This document shows, piece after piece, positions 23,244 to 31,352 of a DNA stretch of 37,337 nt. The position numbers were made by a program, and so were the translations under genes. The DNA comes from Paenibacillus cremeus (GTDB taxonomy: Bacteria > Bacillota > Bacilli > Paenibacillales > NBRC-103111). The stretch is from assembly GCF_007786445.1 (NCBI RefSeq), contig NZ_VNJI01000066.1, positions 1-37,337 of the forward strand, written 5' to 3'. Positions within the stretch are counted from its first letter, which is position 1. Every line of letters begins with the position of its first letter. The notes under the pieces are model-generated. The model was not told the origin of the DNA and did not search any database. It saw nothing but the letters and a program-made list of their open reading frames with translations.

Positions 23244-23909
23244 ATGAGTTATGAGCAAGCGTACTTAGACTTTGTGCAGCATCATACGGGGGTAGCGTAT
23301 GGGGAGCGGGCGCGGAGATTGTCGGAGGGGCTGGGACATGCGGAGAAGCGGTTTTTGCAGGAGGTGTGGTGGCCGGCGGTCGGACATTTCGACTATTTGC
23401 ATCCGGAGTTTGAAGTGAGCGATTTCAAGGATGGCCAGCGTTATCTGGACTTTGCGTATTTGCGTGCGCCCTTTAAGGTGTGTATCGAGATTGACGGGTA
23501 TGGGCCGCATCTCAAGGACATTAGCCGTTGGAAGTTCGCCGATCAGCTGATGCGGCAAAATCATCTGGTGATCGATGGTTGGTTTGTCATCCGCTTCTCC
23601 TACGACGATATTGCCGAGAAGCCGCGGCGCTGTCAGCAGCTGGTGCAGCAGCTCCTGGGACGATGGTTCGGCGATGAAGTCGTGCCTGCTGAGTTGACGT
23701 TCAAGGCGAAGGAGATCGTTCGCCTTGCAGTGCACAAGCAAACCCTGATCACGCCCGCCGATGTGTGCGCGCGCTTGGGGGTGAGCGACCGGTACGCTCG
23801 AACGCTGCTGAAAGGCTTAGTGCAGCAAGGCATTTTGGCACCAGCAGCCGGAACGGCCCGGGTGCGGTCTTATCGGCTGACCGCAGCGGGGCAGCGTTTT
23901 TTTCTTTAG
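23244..23909 (+). CDS. PD-(D/E)XK nuclease (DUF559-like) with C-terminal winged helix
   Basis: A 221-residue protein of two parts. Residues about 30-145 carry a Vsr/DUF559-like endonuclease core: RYLDFAYLR supplies the first acidic residue (D69), FKVCIEIDGYGPH gives the E-x-D pair (E82, D84), and WKFADQLMRQNHL with GWFVIRFSYDDI is the conserved helix and strand that follow. Residues about 155-220 look like a winged helix (TPADVCARLGVSDRYARTLLKGLVQQGIL, then TARVRSYRLTAAG). It is probably a DNA-acting protein with its own DNA-binding module; the substrate is unknown. The ATG at 23244 lies after a G-rich stretch; a GTG at 23226 is also possible. It ends just before the palindrome array. Confidence 0.7.
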   Translation: MSYEQAYLDFVQHHTGVAYGERARRLSEGLGHAEKRFLQEVWWPAVGHFDYLHPEFEVSDFKDGQRYLDFAYLRAPFKVCIEIDGYGPHLKDISRWKFADQLMRQNHLVIDGWFVIRFSYDDIAEKPRRCQQLVQQLLGRWFGDEVVPAELTFKAKEIVRLAVHKQTLITPADVCARLGVSDRYARTLLKGLVQQGILAPAAGTARVRSYRLTAAGQRFFL

Positions 23910-23936
23910 TGGGCGTGGCGGGGGCCGCCGCGGGAG

Positions 23937-24610
23937 TAGTGGAACTATGTTCCGCTATGTGGGGCGAAACCCGGGCGCGAGGGCCGAAAAGGCTAGAATA
24001 ACGGAACACAGTTCCGCTAAGTCGCGTTTTCGGCGGTTTTTCGGCGGGATAGCGGAATGTAGTTCCGCTAGGGGTGGGTGAGGGGCGCCGTATGTTGGGC
24101 TGGATGAACCGGTGGAGGATGAGAGTTGGATGCGCATGGAAGTAACATGGAAGCGTTAGCGGAACTGTGTTCCGCTATGGTGGGGCATCGCGGGGGAGGC
24201 CGCGGGAGTAGCGGAACACAGTTCCGCTATTTGGGGTGAAACCCGGGCGCGAGGGTCGAAAAGGCTAGAATAACGGAACACAGTTCCGCTAAGTCGCGTT
24301 TTCGGCGGTTTTTGGGCGGGATAGCGGAATGTAGTTCCGCTAGGGGTGGGGGGTGCTGTATGTTGGGCTGGATGATAAGTTGGTGAATGGGAGTTGGATG
24401 CGCATGGAAGTAACATGGAAGCGTTAGCGGAACTGTGTTCCGCTATGGTGGGGCATCGCGGGGGAGGCCGCGGGAGTAGCGGAACTACGTTCCGCTATTT
24501 GGGACGAAACCCGGGCGCGAGGGCCGAAAAGGCTAGAATAACGGAACTCTGTTCCGCTAAGTCGCGTTTTCGGCGGTTTTTGGGCGGGATAACGGAACAC
24601 AGTTCCGCTA
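23937..24610. repeat. Array of eleven 21-bp palindromes in ~2.5 super-repeats
   Basis: Eleven copies of TAGCGGAAC-N3-GTTCCGCTA begin at 23937, 23999, 24050, 24157, 24209, 24271, 24322, 24425, 24477, 24539 and 24590. Start-to-start distances repeat as 62, 51, 107, 52, then 62, 51, 103, 52, then 62, 51. The whole is therefore a tandem duplication of a ~270-bp unit containing four palindromes, with a partial third unit. Sequences between palindromes are also conserved, for example the blocks around CCCGGGCGCGAGGG and GCGCATGGAAGTAACATGG. No credible gene lies in it. It is too regular for a CRISPR and has no spacer diversity. It resembles REP-type intergenic palindromes or a tandem protein-binding array; the function is unknown. 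Confidence 0.93.
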
Positions 24611-24710
24611 GGGGTAGGAGGGTGCTGGAGAAAGTCGCGGGCGCCAGGTTAGGTGGATGGTGGGCTGTGGGCTGATCGCCGTACGCAAAGATTGCGCTAA
24701 GTCTAACAAA

Positions 24711-24743
24711 AGAGCCCCTGCTGCCAACCGCAGCAAGGGCTCT
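24711..24743 (-). terminator. Terminator of the sensor cassette operon
   Basis: Minus strand AGAGCCCTTGCTGC / GCAGCAGGGGCTCT, 14-bp arms with one G-T pair and a 5-base loop, followed by TTTTGTT. It starts 4 bp after the binding-protein stop codon. Confidence 0.9.
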
Positions 24744-24746
24744 GAG

Positions 24747-25712
24747 TTACTTCACAAACGGGAACAGCAGCTTCTGGTTGTCCGCCCAGAACATGTTGTC
24801 GGCGTCGATCACCTTGGTGGCGGTTTCGGTGCGTTCCGGCACCTTGCGGCCGGCGAGGAGGTCCACCGCGGCTTTGACGCCGAGGTAGCCCATGCTGAAC
24901 GGATTCTGCACGACCGTCGCCTGAATCACGCCCTCCTGCAGCCACTCCAGCTCCTCCTGCGTGCTGTCGAAGGTCACGACCTTGACCTGACCGGCCAGCC
25001 CCAGCCGCTCGATCGCCCCCGCGACGCCGACGGAGGTGACGGCGTTCAAGGCCACGATGCCGCCGACGCTGCCTTGGCGGGCCAGCAGCCGGCTGGTCAG
25101 CTCGCCGCACACCTTAAAATCCGAGCCGCAATTCTGCTTGGAGACGATCTGAATTTGCGGGTACCGCGCCAGCTCCGCGAGGAGCCCCTGCTCCCGCTCC
25201 TCGATGTTCTTCGCGCCCATCTCGACGCTCATGACCGCGAGCTGCGCAGACGGTCCGGTCAGCTCGACAAGCCGCTGCGCCGCCTTCCGGCCGGCTTCCA
25301 CATTGTTGATGCCGACGAAGCTCTTGACCTTCGCCGAGTCGACCTCCGTGTCCACTGTGACGACCGGCACATGCAGCGACACCGCTCGATCCACGGCTCC
25401 GGCCAGCTTCTCATAATCGTTCGGCGCCAGCACGAGCGCATCCGTACCCGTGCGGAAGATGTCCTCCAGCAGCGCCAGCTGCCCCTGATAGTCATCCTCC
25501 CGCTCCGGCGCACTTACGGTCAGGCTGACGTTAAACTCCTTCGCCGCCGCTTCCGCTCCCATCCGCAGCGTCTTCCAATACTCGTTCTCACCCATCTTCA
25601 TCATCAAGGCGATACGCTTCTGCTTCGGCTCCAGCACATCCTTCGAGCTGCAAGAAGACAACAGCAAGAGCGCGGCAAGCCCCGTCAGCATCAGCTGCTT
25701 ACTCCATCTCAT
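24747..25712 (-). CDS. Sugar-binding lipoprotein of the sensor cassette
   Basis: A 321-residue binding protein with a lipoprotein signal ending LLLSSC (cysteine 21). The type I periplasmic-binding fold follows: RIALMMKMGENEYWKTLRMGAEAAAKEF, TDALVLAPNDYEKL, PVVTVDTEVDSAK, FVGINNVEAGRKAA, GGIVALNAVTSVGVAGAIE and KVVTFDSTQEELEWL. It is a relative of RbsB/XylF, with no transporter genes beside it. It overlaps the kinase by the 4-bp ATGA and has GAGGAGGGGAG ahead of its ATG. By comparison with binding-protein/kinase pairs such as XylFII-LytS it likely presents a sugar to the kinase. Which sugar is not determined; galactose is a guess from the nearby mglBAC. Confidence 0.85.
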   Translation of the reverse strand: MRWSKQLMLTGLAALLLLSSCSSKDVLEPKQKRIALMMKMGENEYWKTLRMGAEAAAKEFNVSLTVSAPEREDDYQGQLALLEDIFRTGTDALVLAPNDYEKLAGAVDRAVSLHVPVVTVDTEVDSAKVKSFVGINNVEAGRKAAQRLVELTGPSAQLAVMSVEMGAKNIEEREQGLLAELARYPQIQIVSKQNCGSDFKVCGELTSRLLARQGSVGGIVALNAVTSVGVAGAIERLGLAGQVKVVTFDSTQEELEWLQEGVIQATVVQNPFSMGYLGVKAAVDLLAGRKVPERTETATKVIDADNMFWADNQKLLFPFVK

Positions 25713-27472
25713 GCGTCGCTCCCCTCCTCTTCCCGCACGACCGGCAGCCATACGGTTACCGTCGTGCCGACCTCCAGCTCGCTTTCAATCTCCAGCCCGT
25801 ATGGCTCGCCATAGTATAGTCGAATCCGCTCCAGCACGTTGCGCATCCCCACGCCCGAGCCTTCCCGACTGCTCATGACCGCTTCGCCGCGCAGCATCTT
25901 GCCAGGCACCTCCGGGGCCATACCCAACCCGTTGTCCTCGACCTGCAGCCGCAGCTTCCCGCCAACCACGGCCGCGCGGACATAAATGTGTCCCACATCA
26001 GCTATCGGTTCAATGCCGTGATAGATCGAGTTTTCCACAATCGGCTGTAAAATGAGCTTCAAGGTCCGGCAGGAGAATGCTTCCTCCTCCGCCTCGATGG
26101 TAAACTCAAATTGATTCTTGAAGCGCATCTGCTGAATGATCAAATAATGCCGCACATGCTCCAGCTCGTCCTGCACCGTGATGACATGCTTACCCTTGCT
26201 CAAGCTGATGCGGAAAAACTTGGAGAGCGAGGTGATCATCGTGATCACTTCCTCCTTTTTGCCGACACCAGCCATCCGCACCACAGAATTGAGCGTATTG
26301 TACAAAAAATGCGGGTTAATTTGCGCCTGCAGGATGTCGAGCTCATTTTTCCGCTTTGTTTCCTGCTCCTGAATAATTTGGGCCATCAGCTCGCGAATGC
26401 GAACGACCATAAAATTAAACCGTCGCGACAGCCGCCCCACTTCATCTTCGCCCTGCACCTGAATGGAAATGTCGAAGTCGCCCTGCTCCACCTTCCGCAT
26501 TGATTTCTCCAGCCGCTTGATCGGCAGCGAAATGCGCGACGACATGAACGCGGACAGCATCAGCACAAAAATGATCACAAACAGCAGCAGCCACATAATG
26601 AAGTCGCTGATTTCTTTTTTCGTCGCGACAATCTCGTCCATGTAGGAGACTCCGACGATGCGCCAGCCGACATTTTTGACCGTTTGGATGGTGATTAGCC
26701 GCTTGGACCCGGTCGAATTGTCGATAAAGCTGCCATAAGCGTATTTGAGTGCCTGCTCCACATTCTCATACTTCAGCCCAATATAAATCAGCTGCTGCTG
26801 TGGATGGTAAATGATGTTCCCGCCCGATTCGTCGATGATGTAGGCGTAGCCTTTTTGGCCCAAGCTGATCCGGCGGCTCACGTCGTCAATCGTCTTAAAG
26901 TTCACGTCCACCAGCAGCACGCCGTCTACCGTTTCGTTCCCGCGCTGGATCTTCACCCCCTTGCTCATCGATACGACCCAGCGGTACTCGCCCTTATACA
27001 GGTTCTGAATATGCGGCAGCGAGAAGGTCAAATGGTTCGGATTTTCCACCGCAGACTTAAACCAGCCCTGCTCCAGCAGCTTCGTATTCTTGTGCAGCTC
27101 CTTGTCCGGCAGCCCCGTCACCAGCTCCCCTTGCGCCGTAAACAGCCCCATGGACACGATATCCTCCCGGGTGTCGAGAATCATCTCCAGCTGCTCGGTC
27201 AGCTTCGCGTTCGGAATGCCGGCGCTCCGATGAATTTTGTCGTCGACCATGCTGAACACCTGGGCCATGTCGTCCAAATAATTTTCCAGGCTGAAGCTCA
27301 CCTGCTCCACGATCTGCTGGTTGTATAAATACGCGTTCTGCTCGGCGGTACGTGAAAATTTGTTGTACAGCACGACGCCGACAAACAGCATCACCAGCAC
27401 CGTAATGAGCGTAAACGAAACGGTGATGATAAACTGGATGCTCTTCACCTTGTAGCTGGTTTTCACGTCCAA
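25709..27472 (-). CDS. YesM/LytS-type sensor histidine kinase with Cache domain
   Basis: About 587 residues. TM1 (about 12-33) is followed by an extracellular dCache-like sensor (about 40-270) including GQKGYAYIIDESGGNIIYHP, then TM2 (about 280-300) and HAMP. The His_kinase domain has QAQINPHFLYNTLNSV with the phospho-accepting histidine, and the ATPase has ILQPIVENSIYHGIEP, DNGLGM and GSGVGMRNVLERI. This is the YesM class that pairs with AraC-type regulators. Start is at TTG 27472, with GGAAGG five bases ahead; GTG 27466 is a close alternative. It begins one base after the regulator stop and overlaps the binding protein, so the three form one operon. Confidence 0.9.
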   Translation of the reverse strand: MDVKTSYKVKSIQFIITVSFTLITVLVMLFVGVVLYNKFSRTAEQNAYLYNQQIVEQVSFSLENYLDDMAQVFSMVDDKIHRSAGIPNAKLTEQLEMILDTREDIVSMGLFTAQGELVTGLPDKELHKNTKLLEQGWFKSAVENPNHLTFSLPHIQNLYKGEYRWVVSMSKGVKIQRGNETVDGVLLVDVNFKTIDDVSRRISLGQKGYAYIIDESGGNIIYHPQQQLIYIGLKYENVEQALKYAYGSFIDNSTGSKRLITIQTVKNVGWRIVGVSYMDEIVATKKEISDFIMWLLLFVIIFVLMLSAFMSSRISLPIKRLEKSMRKVEQGDFDISIQVQGEDEVGRLSRRFNFMVVRIRELMAQIIQEQETKRKNELDILQAQINPHFLYNTLNSVVRMAGVGKKEEVITMITSLSKFFRISLSKGKHVITVQDELEHVRHYLIIQQMRFKNQFEFTIEAEEEAFSCRTLKLILQPIVENSIYHGIEPIADVGHIYVRAAVVGGKLRLQVEDNGLGMAPEVPGKMLRGEAVMSSREGSGVGMRNVLERIRLYYGEPYGLEIESELEVGTTVTVWLPVVREEEGSDA

Positions 27473-27473
27473 G

Positions 27474-29111
27474 TCATCCTTCCCGCGCAACGTTCCTGTA
27501 TTCCTTCGGCGACACACCGACATGCTTGCGGAAGCTGAAGCTAAAATAATTCGGGTCCGCATACCCCACCTGCTCTGAAATTTCGAATGCTTTCAGGTCC
27601 GTGGTGCGCAGCAGCTCCTTGGCCGCTTCCATCCGAATGTGCATCAGGTAGGCGACGAAGGTCATTTTGGTCTCTTTTTTGAAAATGCTGCTAAAATACC
27701 CGGCGCTGATATGCAGCTGACTACACACCTTGTTGATCGTAATATCCGTCTCGTGATAATGCTCCTTCGTAAAATCCTTCGCCTGCTCCACCAGCGTCTT
27801 GTAGGACGATTGCCGGTTGCTGGCGATGCTGGTCATGATTTTGGTGCACAGCTGAGCGATCCACTGCTGCGCTTCATGCAGCCCAGTCAGCTGGTACATC
27901 TCGGAAAACGGGTGAAAGCTTTCGCCGAACGTCTCCTCCATATCGATGTCGGCATCTTTGGCCGCCTTGAGGATCGCCGTGAGAATTTCCAGCAAATAAA
28001 TCTGGAAGTCCTTAAACGACACCTGCGCGCCCTCGACCTCCTGGAACAGCTCCTTCACGATATCCTGCAATTCGGCGGCCGTCCCCACCTTGAGGCAGCG
28101 AATCAAGGCATGCTCCTTAAGCTCGTCGAAGCGCAGCTTTTCTACGAACCGGCGCTCCACATCGTAGATGCAAATGACCCGGTTGCTCCCGAGAATCAGC
28201 CGGTAGTCGAGCGCGAGCACCGCATCCTGATACGAGTACATCACATCCGTAATCCGGCTGGCTGTCGTGCCTACGCCGATGGTGATAGTGAGCTTTAAAT
28301 ATTTTTCAATGCTTTGGCGTATTTCCTCCAGGACGGCGAGCGTCGATTTCATCACGGCTTCCGGCTGCTGATCCGTCGAGAGGGTCAGCACCACCACTTC
28401 ATTGCCATGAAGGTAAACGAGGCCGAGCCGGTGCTTGGCGACAATTTCCTCGGCAATATTCAGCACCGCGAATTGCGTCAGCTCCGCATCCTTGGAGTAA
28501 GTCAAGGAGCCTGTCCGGGCGCTGGTGTCCTCCGGATGCTCCGGATCGCTGCTCAGCACGGAGACGATAAAGCTGCTGCCGGAGAGATCCAGCTGATAAT
28601 TGGCCGCTTTTTCATCAATTTCTGTTCGGGACAGCTTACGCGTCAGCAGAGAGGCAAGGAACACCTCCCGCAAGACCGGGATGCTTTTTCGATAATGCTC
28701 CTGCAAAATCTGCACGTTTTCCTTCTCCGCAATCTCCGCATCCAGCTGCGACTTCACCTTGTTCAGGACATCGATCAGCTCCTGTGACGAAAAAGGCTTT
28801 AGCACGTACTCGTCAATATGCAGCTTGACCGCTTTTTGCGCGTATTCGAACTCGTCGAAGCCGGTCAGGATAATGATTTTCATCGTCGGATATTTGTCTC
28901 TTATGATCTCGGACAGCTGAAGGCCATCCATAAAAGGCATCTGAATATCCGTCACAACCACATCCGGCAGCTGCCGTTCGATCAGCTCAAGTGCCTCCTG
29001 CCCGTTCTCCGCCTGCCCCACGACTTCATAGCCGAGCGCCGCCCAATCGATCTCCTGCAGAATACTTTCCCGAACATCTTCTTCGTCTTCCGCTAAAATG
29101 AACTTGTACAT
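27474..29111 (-). CDS. YesN-type response regulator (REC + AraC HTH)
   Basis: A 545-residue regulator. The receiver begins FILAEDEEDVRESI, with the phospho-acceptor aspartate in DVVVTDIQMPFMDGLQLSEI and the lysine in DEYVLKPFSSQEL. A long middle region (about 140-430) resembles the YesN intermediate domain. The C-terminal AraC helix-turn-helix pair (about 440-540) has INKVCSQLHISAGYFSSIFKKETKMTF and AFEISEQVGYADPNYFSFSFRKHVGVSPKEYR. It binds DNA at a target operon when phosphorylated by the adjacent kinase; mglBAC is the obvious candidate. GGAGGGGG precedes the ATG. Confidence 0.93.
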   Translation of the reverse strand: MYKFILAEDEEDVRESILQEIDWAALGYEVVGQAENGQEALELIERQLPDVVVTDIQMPFMDGLQLSEIIRDKYPTMKIIILTGFDEFEYAQKAVKLHIDEYVLKPFSSQELIDVLNKVKSQLDAEIAEKENVQILQEHYRKSIPVLREVFLASLLTRKLSRTEIDEKAANYQLDLSGSSFIVSVLSSDPEHPEDTSARTGSLTYSKDAELTQFAVLNIAEEIVAKHRLGLVYLHGNEVVVLTLSTDQQPEAVMKSTLAVLEEIRQSIEKYLKLTITIGVGTTASRITDVMYSYQDAVLALDYRLILGSNRVICIYDVERRFVEKLRFDELKEHALIRCLKVGTAAELQDIVKELFQEVEGAQVSFKDFQIYLLEILTAILKAAKDADIDMEETFGESFHPFSEMYQLTGLHEAQQWIAQLCTKIMTSIASNRQSSYKTLVEQAKDFTKEHYHETDITINKVCSQLHISAGYFSSIFKKETKMTFVAYLMHIRMEAAKELLRTTDLKAFEISEQVGYADPNYFSFSFRKHVGVSPKEYRNVAREG

Positions 29112-29317
29112 TACGAACCCCCTCCGAGCCTTTCCACTTTCAGTATATACGATATCCGCTTTCAGTTTTCAAATGCAGCAGCTCGGGTTCATTTGTGAAT
29201 TGTAAAATTTACATCCGCAAATCAAACAAATGGTGTATACTAGGTTTAAATGGAGAAAATAGGTAATTAGTCCTATACGCAAGAACAAAAGAATCCTTGC
29301 AGCAGGAGGAATATGCT

Positions 29318-30607
29318 TTGGTTAGTTTCTTCGAAACCGGCGATGTGGATGATTTAACCTACGCCTTGGCCTTGGTCGAGGCGCTTACGAGTAACTCTAC
29401 GATTGCTTTTGTCGTTTGCGATTTGGATCATCAGGTGCGTTATGTCAGTAATACCTTTGTCAGCATGTTCGGCTGGACCCGGGAAGAAGCCGTCGGTGAG
29501 CCGATTCGGATCATCCCTCCTCCCCTCTGGGAGTCGTTCATCCAAGTCTTAATCACACATGATTGTTCCTTACCCGCTGGGGAAACGTGCAAGCAGCGCA
29601 AGAACGGTACCGTGCTGACGGTCAGCGAATCCATCGTTCCGCTGCGCTCCAAGAGCGGCGAGCTGATCTCGTATGCTTGCATTATCCGCGACATTACCAA
29701 ACGGAAAGAAGCCGAGCGGGAGCTGAAGCTCAGCGAGCAGCGGTACAAGTCGTTGTTCGAGCAAAATCCGGATGCTGTATTTTCAACCGACTTAGAAGGC
29801 AAAATCACTACAGCCAATCCCTCGGTGGAACGCATCTGCGGCTACTCCCCCGACGAACTTCTCGGCCAGCGCGCCCTCGAGATCATCCACATCGAACACC
29901 TGGAGCTGGCGGTGGAGATGCGTCTTCGTACGCACTCGGGCAAGCCGCAGCACTTGGAGACGGCCATCCTGAACAAGAATGGCTTCAGGGTGCAGGTTCA
30001 CGTGAGCATGCTGCCGATCATAATCGATCAAGAGGTCGCCGGCGTCTACTGTATCGTGAAGGACATTACCCAGCAAAAGGAAGCCGAAGCGGCGGCGCAT
30101 TACATGGCTTATTTCGATATGCTGACCGAGCTGCCGAATCGCCGCCAGTTCAATGAAGCGCTTGACGCTGCACTGCAGCAGGCCTCAGCCGAGCAACCCA
30201 AGCTGGCCGTGCTGCTCATTGACCTCGACGGCTTCAAGCAGATCAACGATTCGCACGGCCACGCCGCCGGCGATCAGGTGCTGCAGCAGGTGGCGTCCCG
30301 GCTGAAAGCCGCTTGCGCGAAAGGCCAGCACTTGTCGGCGCGCATGGGCGGGGATGAGTTCACCGTGCTTCTGACCGGACTAGACAGTGCTGCGCCTGCG
30401 CTGGAGCTGGCGGAGAGGCTCGTAGCGCAGCTGTGCGAGCCGATACCACACGGCGAGCTGGAGCTGCGCGTATCGCCGAGCATCGGAATCGCCCAGTCGC
30501 CGCAGCATGGCACCGACGCCGATACGCTGCTGAACCATGCGGACAGCGCAATGTATCACATAAAAACGCAGGGGAAGAACGGGTACCATATGTTTACCGG
30601 TGCGTAG
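29318..30607 (+). CDS. PAS-PAS-GGDEF diguanylate cyclase
   Basis: About 429 residues without membrane segments. PAS 1 is about 20-125 and PAS 2 about 140-255, with an IIRDITKRKEAEREL and a VKDITQQKEAEAAA linker after each. The cyclase domain has FDMLTELPNRRQFNEAL, the LLIDLDGFKQINDSHGHAAGDQVL segment and an intact MGGDEF. No RxxD inhibitory site is visible five residues before GGDEF, so product inhibition may be absent. It makes cyclic di-GMP in response to an unknown cytoplasmic signal. The TTG at 29318 is chosen since AGGAGG lies eight bases ahead; an earlier TTG at 29297 would overlap that ribosome binding site. A clear terminator follows. Confidence 0.9.
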   Translation: MVSFFETGDVDDLTYALALVEALTSNSTIAFVVCDLDHQVRYVSNTFVSMFGWTREEAVGEPIRIIPPPLWESFIQVLITHDCSLPAGETCKQRKNGTVLTVSESIVPLRSKSGELISYACIIRDITKRKEAERELKLSEQRYKSLFEQNPDAVFSTDLEGKITTANPSVERICGYSPDELLGQRALEIIHIEHLELAVEMRLRTHSGKPQHLETAILNKNGFRVQVHVSMLPIIIDQEVAGVYCIVKDITQQKEAEAAAHYMAYFDMLTELPNRRQFNEALDAALQQASAEQPKLAVLLIDLDGFKQINDSHGHAAGDQVLQQVASRLKAACAKGQHLSARMGGDEFTVLLTGLDSAAPALELAERLVAQLCEPIPHGELELRVSPSIGIAQSPQHGTDADTLLNHADSAMYHIKTQGKNGYHMFTGA

Positions 30608-30620
30608 ATGATGTTCGAGA

Positions 30621-30657
30621 AAGCCACTTTGTCAGGGCTTTGTCAGGTGGCTTTTTT
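30621..30657 (+). terminator. Terminator of the diguanylate cyclase gene
   Basis: AAGCCAC (30621-30627) pairs with GTGGCTT (30647-30653), followed by a T run. Confidence 0.85.
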
Positions 30658-30663
30658 CCTTTA

Positions 30664-30693
30664 GTGACAAGTAACTTCGATATATTCTATAAT
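30664..30693 (+). promoter_or_regulatory. Promoter for the MEDS gene
   Basis: GTGACA (30664-30669), 18-bp spacer, consensus TATAAT (30688-30693); AGGAGG and the ATG follow 25-35 bp later. Confidence 0.7.
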
Positions 30694-30728
30694 GACAGAA
30701 ACAGACCATCCAAAATTTAGGAGGCAAC

Positions 30729-31352
30729 ATGAGCATACAGAATATGAATCTAAAAAGAGATTTTTCGATCGTCAATGGTGGCCATATTCTTTATTTTTAT
30801 ACAAATCCATTGTCCTATGTCGAAAATTTGCTTGCTTATATTGCCGATGGATTAAAGCTAGGTCACTATGTCGTTGTGATCGATGAAGCTGCGGTTTATG
30901 AAGTGGTTCAAGAACGGCTTTTGAGCAAGTATTCGAAAGAAGAATTGCAAGGGGTTTTCTTCGAAGAATACGGCGCCTTTTATGGCATTCAGACTGATTT
31001 TAACGGGCACAAAGTCGCAGATGAGTTTAGTAAACTTTACAGATCGTTACCCGAAGCGAACCGTACCGTTCAAACCTGGGCGCGCGTCGGCTGGCGGGAG
31101 GAACCCGAGATTACTTCCAAGCTGGAGCAGCATGAAAAAGACAGCGATTGCATTGTAAAAGCCTACCGAATGATTTCCGTCTGCGCATATGACAGTATGA
31201 AAGCCCCCGCCGATCTACTGATCAGGCTGCTAAAAAATCATCAATATTTCATGACCGACAACGAATTGGTTATGTCCCCGCTCTATGATAAGGAGAACAT
31301 CTTCCCTTCCCTCTCCACCCAATCCAAAATCGTCGGAAATCGACTTTTATAA
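30729..31352 (+). CDS. MEDS-domain sensor protein (N-terminal part of a split MEDS-kinase gene)
   Basis: A 207-residue protein whose domain matches MEDS (methanogen/methylotroph, DcmR sensory): GGHILYFYTNPLSYVENLLAYIADGLKLGHYVVVIDE at residues about 17-53, then NRTVQTWARVGW and a C-terminal MISVCAYDSM. MEDS domains bind small hydrocarbon or other ligands in DcmR-like regulators. The reading frame ends in a short frame-shifted tail (QSKIVGNRLL), while the +1 frame continues directly into a histidine kinase. It overlaps the next frame by 68 bp. It looks like the sensor half of one MEDS-histidine-kinase gene. Confidence 0.75.
   Translation: MSIQNMNLKRDFSIVNGGHILYFYTNPLSYVENLLAYIADGLKLGHYVVVIDEAAVYEVVQERLLSKYSKEELQGVFFEEYGAFYGIQTDFNGHKVADEFSKLYRSLPEANRTVQTWARVGWREEPEITSKLEQHEKDSDCIVKAYRMISVCAYDSMKAPADLLIRLLKNHQYFMTDNELVMSPLYDKENIFPSLSTQSKIVGNRLL

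Noticed and set aside
23937..24610. CRISPR array
   Set aside because: The repeats are full palindromes with two alternating distances, and the sequences between them recur from unit to unit instead of being unique spacers. No cas genes are in the window.
24156..24675. Small frames inside the palindrome array (24156-24416, 24394-24675)
   Set aside because: They repeat the array's own period (TVFRYS, ELCSA, TEHSS runs) and have no start signals.
24657..25814. 385-codon rightward frame opposite the binding protein
   Set aside because: It is an antisense shadow rich in R, H, L and Q; the minus-strand lipoprotein has a lipobox, ribosome binding site and terminator.
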